Source: Pseudovibrio sp. Alg231-02 (lineage in GTDB: Bacteria; Pseudomonadota; Alphaproteobacteria; Rhizobiales; Stappiaceae). Taken from it: a stretch of DNA of 64,000 nucleotides. Position 1 is the stretch's first letter, and each line of letters starts with the position of its first letter. Both the position numbers and the translations under genes were made by a program. The DNA lies in the NCBI RefSeq assembly GCF_900143565.1, contig NZ_FREX01000012.1, forward strand, positions 105,572-169,571. The letters are read 5' to 3'. The notes below the pieces were generated by a model that was given only the letters and a program-made list of their open reading frames with translations, was not told the origin of the DNA and made no database searches. This document shows, in pieces, positions 46,573-55,419 of this stretch.

Positions 46573-47805
46573 TTAGAATGTTCTCTGAACTCTGAAGAGC
46601 GCACTGGCCTCATCAAAGTCTTTTTCATCCTCCGGCGATGTTCGTGCATAGCCAAGGTCAACACCCATTTCCATTCCGCTGACAGGTGACCAGACCAGAT
46701 CCCAATCCAGGGCAAACCGATCAAAGTCTGGAAGCGCGGCACCAGTTGGTGTGTCAACAACCGCGTAACTCGCATCAAAGTCTGTCCGCACTTCAGGCGT
46801 CACATAGTGCGTAAGCCCACCTGAAAACGATAGGGCCTCAGTCTTTCTGGTATCGCCGTTGATGTAGTAAGCGTCAAAAACTTCATCGTCATCAATACCC
46901 ACATAGGAAACAGCACCGTTTCCATATTGGAACTGAAGAGCCATAGCATCCTGACTACCCATCTGAGGGAGGTTAATTATCATTCCTGCCCCCAACGCCC
47001 AACCAACTTCACCAGGCACATAAGCTGCGTCTGGTCTGATGTTCGTCACAGCCGCCGCGAGCTTCGCACTGCCCCAGTCGCCATCCATCCGGAATGCAGC
47101 GACGGCATCCGGTGCCTTATTCCCAGCCTTTCCGTTTTCACTCGCAACACCCGTAAATACACCATGCGCACGGTAAACAGGATCTTCAATAGAAACGGTA
47201 ACGGAAACACCACCATCAAACACTTCCGTGTAAGCTGCGGCCCAGGAATTGGTGTCTGACCAATCGCGATGCACAGAGCCAAAGGTAGCGCCCGTAAAGA
47301 AGTCAAACAGAGAACCAGTGCGCCCAATCGTAAAGCCACCAAACTGAATATAAGCTTTGTTCAGATCCATTTCCGGAGAGTCACCATATCGTTCAGTGTC
47401 TGAATCCACTGTCGCTCTAAGCTCGGAAAAAGTGCGAACAAACCCAAATTCGGTCTCGGATCGCGCATCCATGCGGATGTAGGAGCGAGCACGAAAGCGC
47501 ATCGAGTTCAAATCACGCCCTTTAGGATCATCACCAACCACACCGCCCCAGTTTCTCGGCTTTTTGGGAAAGCGACGATACTGCGCATCGGTACGTACCC
47601 GACCACTCAGGCGCAGGCACGTCTGCGTACCAGGGATAAAGAAAAATCCCTCACCATACGCATCACACACCTGCACATAGTCCAGCGGCTCCACCAAATT
47701 GAGCGGCTCAGGCTCAGCTTCAAAAACAGGTTTAGGCAAGTCTGTAGCCTGTGCTGTAACTCCGAATGACAGCAAGACCGGCAGGAATATCAGCTTCTTC
47801 GTCAT
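46573..47805 (-). CDS. Porin, Omp2 family (porin 1 of 4)
   Basis: A 410-residue outer-membrane porin (Porin_2 family, as Brucella Omp2b). The signal peptide is at residues about 1-20 (LIFLPVLLSFGVTAQA). It is followed by the family start VCDAYGEGFFFIPGTQTCLRLSGRVR with two cysteines, and the chain ends RVQRTF. This is the most divergent of the four: its linker after the signal is longer (PKPVFEAEPEPLNLVEP) and the signal peptide lacks the poly-Ala core. The frame is open to 47901, but GGAGG about nine bases before the ATG at 47805 fixes the start. Confidence 0.9.
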   Translation of the reverse strand: MTKKLIFLPVLLSFGVTAQATDLPKPVFEAEPEPLNLVEPLDYVQVCDAYGEGFFFIPGTQTCLRLSGRVRTDAQYRRFPKKPRNWGGVVGDDPKGRDLNSMRFRARSYIRMDARSETEFGFVRTFSELRATVDSDTERYGDSPEMDLNKAYIQFGGFTIGRTGSLFDFFTGATFGSVHRDWSDTNSWAAAYTEVFDGGVSVTVSIEDPVYRAHGVFTGVASENGKAGNKAPDAVAAFRMDGDWGSAKLAAAVTNIRPDAAYVPGEVGWALGAGMIINLPQMGSQDAMALQFQYGNGAVSYVGIDDDEVFDAYYINGDTRKTEALSFSGGLTHYVTPEVRTDFDASYAVVDTPTGAALPDFDRFALDWDLVWSPVSGMEMGVDLGYARTSPEDEKDFDEASALFRVQRTF

Positions 47806-48291
47806 AGTATTGAACCTCCATCCGTCACTCGGAGTAGCCCAATGCCCACAAATGCAGTGATCAAAATCAGCTGCAATGACTACCCCTGTGCAACTAGACA
47901 ATTACGCCAAGGTTCAATTTTCGCAATTACTATGGATTGAGCAGGATTATCTCACCCAATCGAAACGGGCAGGAAGTTCAACTGAGCAAAATTTCACATC
48001 TTGGGAGGTCACCATGGCGTAATACTCATTGAAAACTTAAGTATCGCGCACAAATGGGAAAGCCCGGCGGGTTGGAACCGCCGGGCCTGAGAGACTGATT
48101 GAAAGATCAGGATATATGAACTTCAACCAGATATAGATTAGAAGGTTTTGAGTTAAACCAAAACTCATAAAATCTTGAAGTAATACCTTCCTATACCCAC
48201 TACATACGCAAGTCTGTGGCAAGTATCACATCAAGGCTTTATGAAGGTGGTCCCGGCAGCACCGCCGCCGAGACCCTCAATCTAAGAGATC
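47806..48291. other. Spacer between porin 1 and porin 2, with two hairpins
   Basis: 486 bases without a gene. It holds two GC-rich hairpins downstream of porin 2 in its own direction: GGTCTCGGC/GCCGGGACC (48249-48275, one mismatch, no T-run) and GCCCGGCGG/CCGCCGGGC (48062-48086), then TTTCCC. The stretch 48086-48120 resembles that at 52058-52090 after porin 4. Confidence 0.6.
48061..48087 (-). terminator. Distal hairpin/terminator after porin 2
   Basis: A 9-bp perfect GC stem with a 7-base loop, about 205 bases past the porin 2 stop. It has only a short T-run (TTTCCC). Confidence 0.6.
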
Positions 48292-49497
48292 TTAGAAGGT
48301 GTACTGTACGCGAGTGGTAACTTTAGCAACGTCAGCGTCATCATCACCATCAACATCCAGGTTACCCCAACCAGCATCAAGGATCAGGTTAAGACCAGCA
48401 ACTGGAGCGTAGTTCAGAGAGCCGTTTACTGAAGTAAAGCTTGCATCGTCGTCTTTCTGGTCAAAGTTGGTGTATGCAACATCCAGCGCTGCAGTCAGCT
48501 TGTCAGATAGAGCAGCTTCTACGCCACCAACGAGAGTGTAAGCGCGCAGAGCATCGTCTCTGGACTCATATGCACCACCTGGGATGCCATCAGCAAGGCC
48601 ACCAGCATAGGTTACAGCGTTGTGTGAGTAAGTTGCACCGAAGCCCAGCTTAATGTTTTCAGCAACGTCTGCTTCAATTGTAGCAGCAACTGCATAACCA
48701 TAAGCGACCTTATCAGTTACTGCAGATGTGTCGAAATCATAATCATTAAATGCATGTGCAGCAGCAGAAACGTTTGCAGAGAACATTCCCTGTGTCACAC
48801 CAAGAGACGCTTCAAAGTTAGCTGATTTAGTAGCTTTCTGACTGATCTCATCAGTTGTAGTGCCCATAGCATTTACTAGGTCAAACGCATTACCGCTTGC
48901 AGCAGAATCCATCACACCGAAGGATGCAGTGAAGCCGTTACCGAAGGACGTTGTTGCAGAGATCTGCAGCGCATCTTCACCACCTGCGGCTGGACCAACA
49001 GTACCGATTGCAGAGTAACCACCGAATGCGGAGAATACTGAGCCAGAGCGACCAATCAGTACTGAAGTGTTATCAAAACCAAACTGAACATATGCAGAGC
49101 CGACTTCAACCTTGCTAGAAGAATCGTCGTCCCACTTGGTGTTCAATTCTGTGTATGTTTTGATTGAAGCTACTTCTGTGTCAGTCATAGACTCGAGGTA
49201 GATATAGCCTTTTGCATATGCACTGTAAGCGTTCTGTGCTTCGTAAGCAGCAGTGCCTTTACCGGACTCGGTGCGATTGTAACCCTCAGTCAGATCATGA
49301 GAAGTGTAGTTGGTGCGGATACGGCCGTGTACGCGGATGCAGGTGTCCTGACCTGGAAGCTGAAAGTAACCAGCGCCGAATGCGTCACACGCCTGTACGT
49401 AGTTTACTGGCTCAGCAACTACTGGAAGGTCAGCAGCCATTGCTGGAGTTGCTGCTGCTGCAGCAGCAGCTGCGATAGCGATTTTCTTGAAGTTCAT
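48292..49497 (-). CDS. Porin, Omp2 family (porin 2 of 4)
   Basis: A 401-residue porin. The signal peptide MNFKKIAIAAAAAAAAT...AMA has an alanine-only core encoded by GCN repeats. The mature start is ADLPVVAEPVNYVQACDAFGAGYFQLPGQDTCIRVHGRIR with the conserved cysteine pair. The chain ends VTTRVQYTF. It is closest to porin 3 in the N-terminal 60 residues. The frame begins with GTG at 49500, but the ATG at 49497 with GGGAAG upstream is the better start. Acidic loops suggest preference for cations, a general inference. Confidence 0.9.
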   Translation of the reverse strand: MNFKKIAIAAAAAAAATPAMAADLPVVAEPVNYVQACDAFGAGYFQLPGQDTCIRVHGRIRTNYTSHDLTEGYNRTESGKGTAAYEAQNAYSAYAKGYIYLESMTDTEVASIKTYTELNTKWDDDSSSKVEVGSAYVQFGFDNTSVLIGRSGSVFSAFGGYSAIGTVGPAAGGEDALQISATTSFGNGFTASFGVMDSAASGNAFDLVNAMGTTTDEISQKATKSANFEASLGVTQGMFSANVSAAAHAFNDYDFDTSAVTDKVAYGYAVAATIEADVAENIKLGFGATYSHNAVTYAGGLADGIPGGAYESRDDALRAYTLVGGVEAALSDKLTAALDVAYTNFDQKDDDASFTSVNGSLNYAPVAGLNLILDAGWGNLDVDGDDDADVAKVTTRVQYTF

Positions 49498-50367
49498 CAC
49501 AAGCTTCCCATAATATGGATTTTAAACTTTATTTAAAACAGATCATCAAACCGCAATTCAGGTGCAAGCACCGTCATCAAACGTGTCTGAACTGTCCCCG
49601 TGAACCCTCCGCCTCAATTCAAGCGCCTACTTGAAGAGAAAGCCCCCTGAAGGTTCGTGAGGAGAAATTACAACGTTTGGAGTTTTAGGCAAGCCCACTC
49701 AGACCGTAAGCTTGCCTATTTCTACTTGTGAGTTTTTACATGTGTCTTTTTAACAACACGACAATTAGGCAAGTCTAATAATCTCTCTCTGCGAAATAAA
49801 AGCCCGAATCCTTGATAGACGGATGGATATGAGCAACCACCTCATAAAAGGCATTGGATATTCTTCTTTTTTATCAAGAAATTAGCGTGCGAAAGACACA
49901 CAGCCACACACTCAACAATGATCAATTAAATCATCACCTCAAATGCAACTACATATGCAGCACTGAGAAAACATTCAGTGTGAATAAAGACTTCGTAGAA
50001 TTAGGCAATTCACGCAGATACCGACGAGTGAATGTGAATTTGTTGAACTCGGCAAATCCGATAAGCACTCTATTGATAGGTGTCCCTGGACCAACGATCA
50101 GGCAAGTCTACTGAGATGCATACTTAAATCAGAAGAATAGGCATCAAAGACTGTGCGGCGTGCCCTGCATCCCATAAAACGGAAACACAGCTCATCTCTA
50201 GACTTAAGGGCAAAGCATGATTACGGAAAAGCGCCAAGGTCAGCACCTTTGCGCAAACCATCTTTACTACCTTCCCGAGTTCATTAAACACAAAAAACCC
50301 CGGCAACCGTAGTTACCGGGGTTTTCGAAACTAGATGACTAACTAAGCCATCAAATTTTACACCAAA
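49498..50367. other. AT-rich spacer between porin 2 and porin 3
   Basis: 870 bases with no convincing gene. An 86-codon plus-strand frame at 49854-50114 has no ribosome site or family. The spacer has a perfect 9-base inverted repeat TAGGCAAGC / GCTTGCCTA (49686-49694 with 49710-49718). Further TAGGCAAG-type copies lie at 49766 and about 50100. The porin 3 terminator is at 50291-50326. Confidence 0.55.
50291..50326 (-). terminator. Rho-independent terminator after porin 3
   Basis: AACCCCGGTAAC / GTTGCCGGGGTT stem with one mismatch (50296-50307 with 50312-50323). On the minus strand it is followed by TTTTTTG. Confidence 0.9.
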
Positions 50368-51513
50368 TTAGAAGGTGTACTGTACGCGAGCACCAACCTT
50401 GGTGACATCTTCCACGTTTTTGTCGTTTACTTCACCATCAGCCCAGCCTGCTGCAAGAGCGAGACCCAGACCTGGAACTGGAGAGTACACAACAGAACCG
50501 TTTACGCTGTACAGAGTAACTTCGGTATCGTCGAAGGTAGATTCAACGTCAATGTAAGCGAGATCAAGCTGTGCAGAAACTTTTTCGGTCAAAGAAGTTT
50601 CTAAACCAGCAGAGAGGTTGTAACCTTTGGTGTAGTGAACAGCTACGAGGTCACTGTCGATTCCGATGTAGCTACCAGCTTCATCAGCATACTGAGCCTG
50701 GAAAGTAACTTCTGTACCTTCTTTCACCATGTCAAGGTTGAAGACTGCAGTCGCACCCAGAGCATAACCGTAGCCGTCACCGTCTTCCTTGCCAACTTCT
50801 GCAGCTTTATTATGAGCAGCAGCAGCCAGCTTCAGAGAACCCCAACCCTGAGACAGCTTCAGAGCACCAACGAAGTCAACAGCGTTCTTTTCGCCGCCAC
50901 GGTAGTTGGAATCTTCAATAGAAGCAGTTGCAGTTACACCATTGCCGAGGTCAGCTGTGAAGGATGCCTGCAGAGTAGACTGATCAGACCATGCACCACC
51001 AACTGGGCCAATCCAAGTGTAACCGGTGAAACCGTCAAATGCAGAACCTTCACGACCGAACAGGAAAGAACCGTAGTCCGCGCCAATCTGAACCCATGCA
51101 TCGTTTACTTTAGTGGTACGGCTACCACCACCATCTTGATTCCACTCGTTCTCCAGCTCGGTATAGGTTTTGATAGTACCGAAATCAGTAGCAGTCATAG
51201 AAGTGAAATAGATGTAACCACGAACATAAGAGCTGTAGTCATTGTCTGTGTCTGTGGATGGGTCGCCGTCATTGAGGTAGTCAACGGAGTCACCAAGACC
51301 TTCACCAAGATCGTGGGAAACGTACTGCGCACGGATACGACCGCCGAGTTTGATGCAGGTGTCTTTGCCTGGCAGCTGGAAGTAACCAGCGCCGAATGCG
51401 TCACATGCTTTAACGTAGTTTACTGGCTCAGCAGCGAGTGGCAGATCTGCAGCCTGTACAGAAGTTGCAGCTGCAGCAGCTGCTGCAGCGAGTGCAAGAG
51501 TTTTAACGTTCAT
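50368..51513 (-). CDS. Porin, Omp2 family (porin 3 of 4)
   Basis: A 381-residue porin with signal MNVKTLALAAAAAAAATSVQA. The mature start is ADLPLAAEPVNYVKACDAFGAGYFQLPGKDTCIKLGGRIRAQY, with the conserved cysteine pair, and the end is VGARVQYTF. The Asp-rich loop at about residues 80-95 (NDGDPSTDTDND) could bind cations. The N-terminal region is nearly the same as in porin 2, which suggests recent duplication or gene conversion. Confidence 0.9.
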   Translation of the reverse strand: MNVKTLALAAAAAAAATSVQAADLPLAAEPVNYVKACDAFGAGYFQLPGKDTCIKLGGRIRAQYVSHDLGEGLGDSVDYLNDGDPSTDTDNDYSSYVRGYIYFTSMTATDFGTIKTYTELENEWNQDGGGSRTTKVNDAWVQIGADYGSFLFGREGSAFDGFTGYTWIGPVGGAWSDQSTLQASFTADLGNGVTATASIEDSNYRGGEKNAVDFVGALKLSQGWGSLKLAAAAHNKAAEVGKEDGDGYGYALGATAVFNLDMVKEGTEVTFQAQYADEAGSYIGIDSDLVAVHYTKGYNLSAGLETSLTEKVSAQLDLAYIDVESTFDDTEVTLYSVNGSVVYSPVPGLGLALAAGWADGEVNDKNVEDVTKVGARVQYTF

Positions 51514-52123
51514 AATCCTGACCTTCCAATGTCTCTCAATAGAAAGAGGAAACTGGCGTGACCTGTTTGGAGCAGCTCACATTTCCTCTTTTCCCTGCAA
51601 CACGAGAACCAGAGAGGCTCGCCATAATTTGGCAAACCATTCAATCGGCTCGACCGCGTCGATGGACATATTGATGCCCGACGAGATGGAAGATCGCAAT
51701 ATCAACCTAGTAGTTTGAAAGGGGAGAAACATCACCACGCTAAAGTAGTGTGTTTTTTTTGACACAACAGCTTTTATAGATGCCCGACGCACTCAACTCA
51801 GACACCACAGATCATAGTCGCTCTAATTTTCGCTAAACCATTGAATGGTATCGTATAAATAACATCACAACACATCTAGATCGGTACATTTAACTGCTAG
51901 ACAAACGTAATTCCCCTGAACGCGCGCAAAAAATCACGCATTGGGGATTAAAATGCCGACTAAAATTTAATATGCAAATTGAAAATAGAAATAGGCAAGA
52001 GTACCCACATACACATAGCCTCAAACAGAGGAACCCGGTGGTTTTGGACACCACCGGGAATGAGAGTCATTGGAAAATCAGGATTATTGAAAGTCCAATG
52101 AAGGTCTAAGGCTTAAGTCAGCC
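51514..52123. other. AT-rich spacer between porin 3 and porin 4
   Basis: 610 bases without a credible gene. It contains a TAGGCAAG copy (51992-51999) and the porin 4 hairpin (52034-52058). The rest is AT-rich and presumably holds the porin 3 promoter and leader. Confidence 0.5.
52033..52059 (-). terminator. Hairpin/terminator after porin 4
   Basis: CCCGGTGG / CCACCGGG (52034-52041 with 52051-52058), a perfect 8-bp stem. The T-run is weak (TTCC). It is equivalent in place to the hairpin at 48061-48087. Confidence 0.6.
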
Positions 52124-53281
52124 TTAGAAAGAACGCTGTACGCGGAAGTTCAAGACACCAGCATCTTCTTTAGATGCACCATCGACATCATCCTGCTTCC
52201 AACCAGCGCCAGCAGAGAACAGCAGACCGGAAACTGGACGGTACTCAAGAGTACCAGCTACAACAACCTGATTGAAGTCAAAGTTGTCATCACCAGCGTC
52301 TACATCAATGTAGGAAGCTTCCACACCGGATGACAGTTCGCTCGTCCAGTTATGCATGTAACCACCAGCGACAGACCAAGCTTTGCTGGTTTCAATGTCA
52401 TTATTCACGAGATATGCGTCTGGGGTATCACCTTCAGCTCCAACATAAGCCATAGCACCGTCTGCATAAGCAGCCTGGAAGTTGATGACGTCGCCTGGAG
52501 CAATCATGTCAAGATTGAAGCCAACAGCACCTGCAACAGCGTATCCAACTTCAGAGGAGTCACGATCGCCTTGAGCGTCAACTTTAGTTACGGCACCAGA
52601 AAGACCAGCATAGCCCCAACCCTGGTTCAGCAGAACTTTCGCGACGAAGGAAGGAAGGGTGTTACCTGCCGTATTCAGGTCGGCAGCAGGATCAACGAAT
52701 ACACCCTGTTCACGGTCAGAATTGTCTTCAATAGAAGCAGCAATCGTCAGGCCGTTACCCAATGCGTGGGTGTAGGATGCCTGCCATACGGTGTCATCAG
52801 CCAGGTGACGGTCAAACAGGTTGGAAGCCAGTTCGCCAGTCCAAAGATCGAATGCAGAAGTTGCAAGACCGAAAGTGAAGCCACCAATCTGAACATAACC
52901 CTTGTCCAGTTTAACACCTGCAGAATCACGTGAGTCGGAATTAGAAGTGTACTGGAAATCCATGTATGTACGGATTAGACCCAGCTCAGACTGTGTACGG
53001 GTATCAATACGCAGGTTCGCACGGGAACGGAAGTTGTGGTTGTTGTCTTCTCTGCTGTAATCTTCATCGTCCAGCAGGTCTGTAAAGCGTGCTTCAACAC
53101 GAACACGGCCGCCGATTTTGATTGCAGTTTCAGTGCCTGGCAGTACGAAGAAACCTGCACCGTATGCATCGTTGATGCGAACGTAATCTACTGGTGCGAT
53201 GTCAGCTGGAAGATCAGCAGCCTGAACGGAAGTTGCAGCGGCAGCAGCAGCTGCTGCGATTGCGATAGCCTTGAAATTCAT
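52124..53281 (-). CDS. Porin, Omp2 family (porin 4 of 4), lacking the conserved cysteine pair
   Basis: A 385-residue porin with signal MNFKAIAIAAAAAAAATSVQA. The mature start reads ADLPADIAPVDYVRINDAYGAGFFVLPGTETAIKIGGRVR, so the two cysteines kept in porins 1-3 (CDA...DTC) are Asn and Ala here. It ends NFRVQRSF. The frame is open to 53350, but the ATG at 53281 gives the family start, with AAAGAAAG upstream. Barrel-strand patterns are intact, so the gene does not look decayed. Confidence 0.9.
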   Translation of the reverse strand: MNFKAIAIAAAAAAAATSVQAADLPADIAPVDYVRINDAYGAGFFVLPGTETAIKIGGRVRVEARFTDLLDDEDYSREDNNHNFRSRANLRIDTRTQSELGLIRTYMDFQYTSNSDSRDSAGVKLDKGYVQIGGFTFGLATSAFDLWTGELASNLFDRHLADDTVWQASYTHALGNGLTIAASIEDNSDREQGVFVDPAADLNTAGNTLPSFVAKVLLNQGWGYAGLSGAVTKVDAQGDRDSSEVGYAVAGAVGFNLDMIAPGDVINFQAAYADGAMAYVGAEGDTPDAYLVNNDIETSKAWSVAGGYMHNWTSELSSGVEASYIDVDAGDDNFDFNQVVVAGTLEYRPVSGLLFSAGAGWKQDDVDGASKEDAGVLNFRVQRSF

Positions 53282-54043
53282 AATTCTAACTTTCTTTACA
53301 ACCAGAGCAGCTCGACCACATGTCGATCCCTGACCACTCTGGCTCCCCACTTGCGCATTCTGATCAAAGCAGTGTTTGAAACATCACTTTATTCAGCGGG
53401 CACCGGTAAGTGCGCCCCGCGCTGTTCACAACATCAATATTTGTGATCTTTAGTTTTTAATCAATAATTCAAATGAAGTTTGAAAGTCATCGAAATACGA
53501 TGTGGCACAAATAACACAGGGAATTTAGGGGAGATAAGCCAAACCAAGAACGGCAACACGCACTAGAAACAAACCATTTCAAAGCAAAAGCGAAGATTAA
53601 ACCCATAATTTATTGTTATGTTCCGAGTTACTGGAGAGGCGTTGAGACCGGGCCGGTATAACTTAAGAAAAACAAACATAAATCATCACTTATTCAGTCA
53701 AAAACCTACTATCTCAAAGCTTTTTCCTTCCAAGTCAGCTGCAACTGACTGCAAGAATACATCAACACAAACAACAAATAATAATACATCAATATTTTTG
53801 ATGTTAAATACACCAATTCCACACAACCAAGAAAAATACATACAAATCAATAAGTTAACTAAATTCACATAGGATCACTGCGATTTATCAGCCTAAAACG
53901 CATTAACTTTTGCAGTCTACACGATGTGGACAAATCCACCTCAGCGAGCATTTTTCACGCAAAGGACAACTGACTACCTACCAAAAACAAAGAGGGCAGC
54001 CACTTGAGTGACCGCCCTCCTCCATAAAACTGTGTGTTTTGTC
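53282..54043. other. AT-rich spacer between porin 4 and the phn operon
   Basis: 762 bases with no convincing gene; the 84-codon plus-strand frame at 53618-53872 is low-complexity and has no ribosome site. It holds the phn operon terminator near 53990-54020 and presumably the porin 4 promoter. Confidence 0.5.
53990..54020 (-). terminator. Terminator of the phn operon
   Basis: GAGGGC(G)G / (C)GCCCTC stem with a 14-base loop (53991-53998 with 54012-54019). On the minus strand it is followed by TTTGTTTTT. Confidence 0.83.
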
Positions 54044-55408
54044 CTAGGCTTGGCCTTCAATGAGTTTGCGACGTAACCATCCTGAGAGTTGATCCATCAT
54101 CATCACCACCACAATGATCAGAAAGATCAGGTAGAGAGTGTTCTCCCAATCCTGTCTGGTTCGCATGGTCTCTATAAGCTTTAGGCCTATTCCCCCTGCT
54201 CCCAATGCCCCAATCACAGTGGCACTGCGTGTATTGCTCTCCAGATAATAAAGCATCTGGGATATAAAGAGAGGTAGGATTTGCGGAAACAGCCCGAACC
54301 GGTATTTCTGAACCGGAGAAGCTCCCGTTGCTTGCACGCCTTCCGCCTGTTTCTTATCTGCATTCTCAATCGCCTCAGAGAACAGCTTGCCGAAAGTACC
54401 CGTATCGGTAAAGAAGATCGCAAAAATCCCGGAGAGCGGCCCAAGCCCGAACGCCCGTATAAAGATGAGCGACCAGATAAGCATATCGACCCCGCGTAGG
54501 AAATCGAAGAACCGGCGCACGCCTGTTCGCGCCAACCTCACCGGGTTAACATTCGCAGCAGCAGCAAACGCAAGCGGCAACGCTAAAATACCCGCAATCA
54601 AAGTGCCAACCACAGCCATGATGAGAGTTTGCAGCAATGCGAAATAAACCTCCCCATGCTGCCACTCACTGTTCATCCAAAACTCATTGAACATAAAGCG
54701 CAGGTTGGAAACATCAGGATCCAGTCTTTCCGAAGAAAACGCCAGAGACATCAGCTGACCAGCACTCAGCCCGTTCAGCTTGCTGTCAAAGTCAAACCAG
54801 AAGTTCTCCCACCCAACGAAATAGCGATGCACCTCAACTTTGCTCTTTGTCAGCCAGATACGTGTATATAAAGAGGGCCGCGCATTAACCTGGGTTTTCG
54901 AGACCTTGAGCCAGTCAGCCTCAGCTCCACCAATAAACTGCGGAACCCCATCTCCAACTTTGAATGTAAAAGGCTCATCAAACTCTGGATGAGTGTAAGT
55001 CACCACAACATCTGCAAAGTGAAGCACCCCATCTTTACCGAGCAGAATGGAGGATTGCCCACGTGATTGCTCAATCCAATCTGGCTGCTCTTTATATATA
55101 GCGCGCCTGTTGCCCTCCAGGCTAACAACGAACCCCTGATCAGCCTTCTTGAACTGGTACTTCGCATGCACCTTGTGGGCATAAGCATCCAGCGCAAACA
55201 GTTGAGCCATGTCCCCACGGGCCTTCTCCATCACGCCCGGAACATCAAATGCGAAAAAGCAAAGAGCCAAATAAACAACAACCAACAGCGACAGCACCGG
55301 ACCAAGCAAGCGTTTTTTCAAATCCAGCCCGAGAACACCGGGATACTGCTCGTCCAACCGTTGTTCTTCATGATGCGACGTCCCACGCAAGGCACTAGTA
55401 TCTGTCAT
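54044..55408 (-). CDS. phnE: Phosphonate/phosphate ABC transporter permease PhnE2 (PhoT-like) with periplasmic insert
   Basis: A 454-residue inner-membrane permease. The first membrane segment (about residues 32-52) is separated from the permease core (about 235-445) by about 170 mostly hydrophilic residues, presumably periplasmic. The core has the EAA-like loop ATGASPVQKYRFGLFPQILP and NTRSATVIGALGAGGIG, as expected of PhnE. Ordinary PhnE proteins are about 260-300 residues. The rhizobial PhoT of phoCDET is the likely counterpart (recall). GGAG about seven bases before the ATG at 55408 sets the start, 11 bases after phnE1 ends. Confidence 0.88.
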   Translation of the reverse strand: MTDTSALRGTSHHEEQRLDEQYPGVLGLDLKKRLLGPVLSLLVVVYLALCFFAFDVPGVMEKARGDMAQLFALDAYAHKVHAKYQFKKADQGFVVSLEGNRRAIYKEQPDWIEQSRGQSSILLGKDGVLHFADVVVTYTHPEFDEPFTFKVGDGVPQFIGGAEADWLKVSKTQVNARPSLYTRIWLTKSKVEVHRYFVGWENFWFDFDSKLNGLSAGQLMSLAFSSERLDPDVSNLRFMFNEFWMNSEWQHGEVYFALLQTLIMAVVGTLIAGILALPLAFAAAANVNPVRLARTGVRRFFDFLRGVDMLIWSLIFIRAFGLGPLSGIFAIFFTDTGTFGKLFSEAIENADKKQAEGVQATGASPVQKYRFGLFPQILPLFISQMLYYLESNTRSATVIGALGAGGIGLKLIETMRTRQDWENTLYLIFLIIVVVMMMDQLSGWLRRKLIEGQA

Positions 55409-55419
55409 AGAACGCTCCA

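Noticed and set aside
49854..50114. 86-codon plus-strand frame in the porin 2-3 spacer
   Set aside because: No ribosome site, odd composition and no recognisable family; the region is AT-rich noncoding.
53618..53872. 84-codon plus-strand frame upstream of porin 4
   Set aside because: Low-complexity Asn/Thr-rich sequence without a ribosome site.
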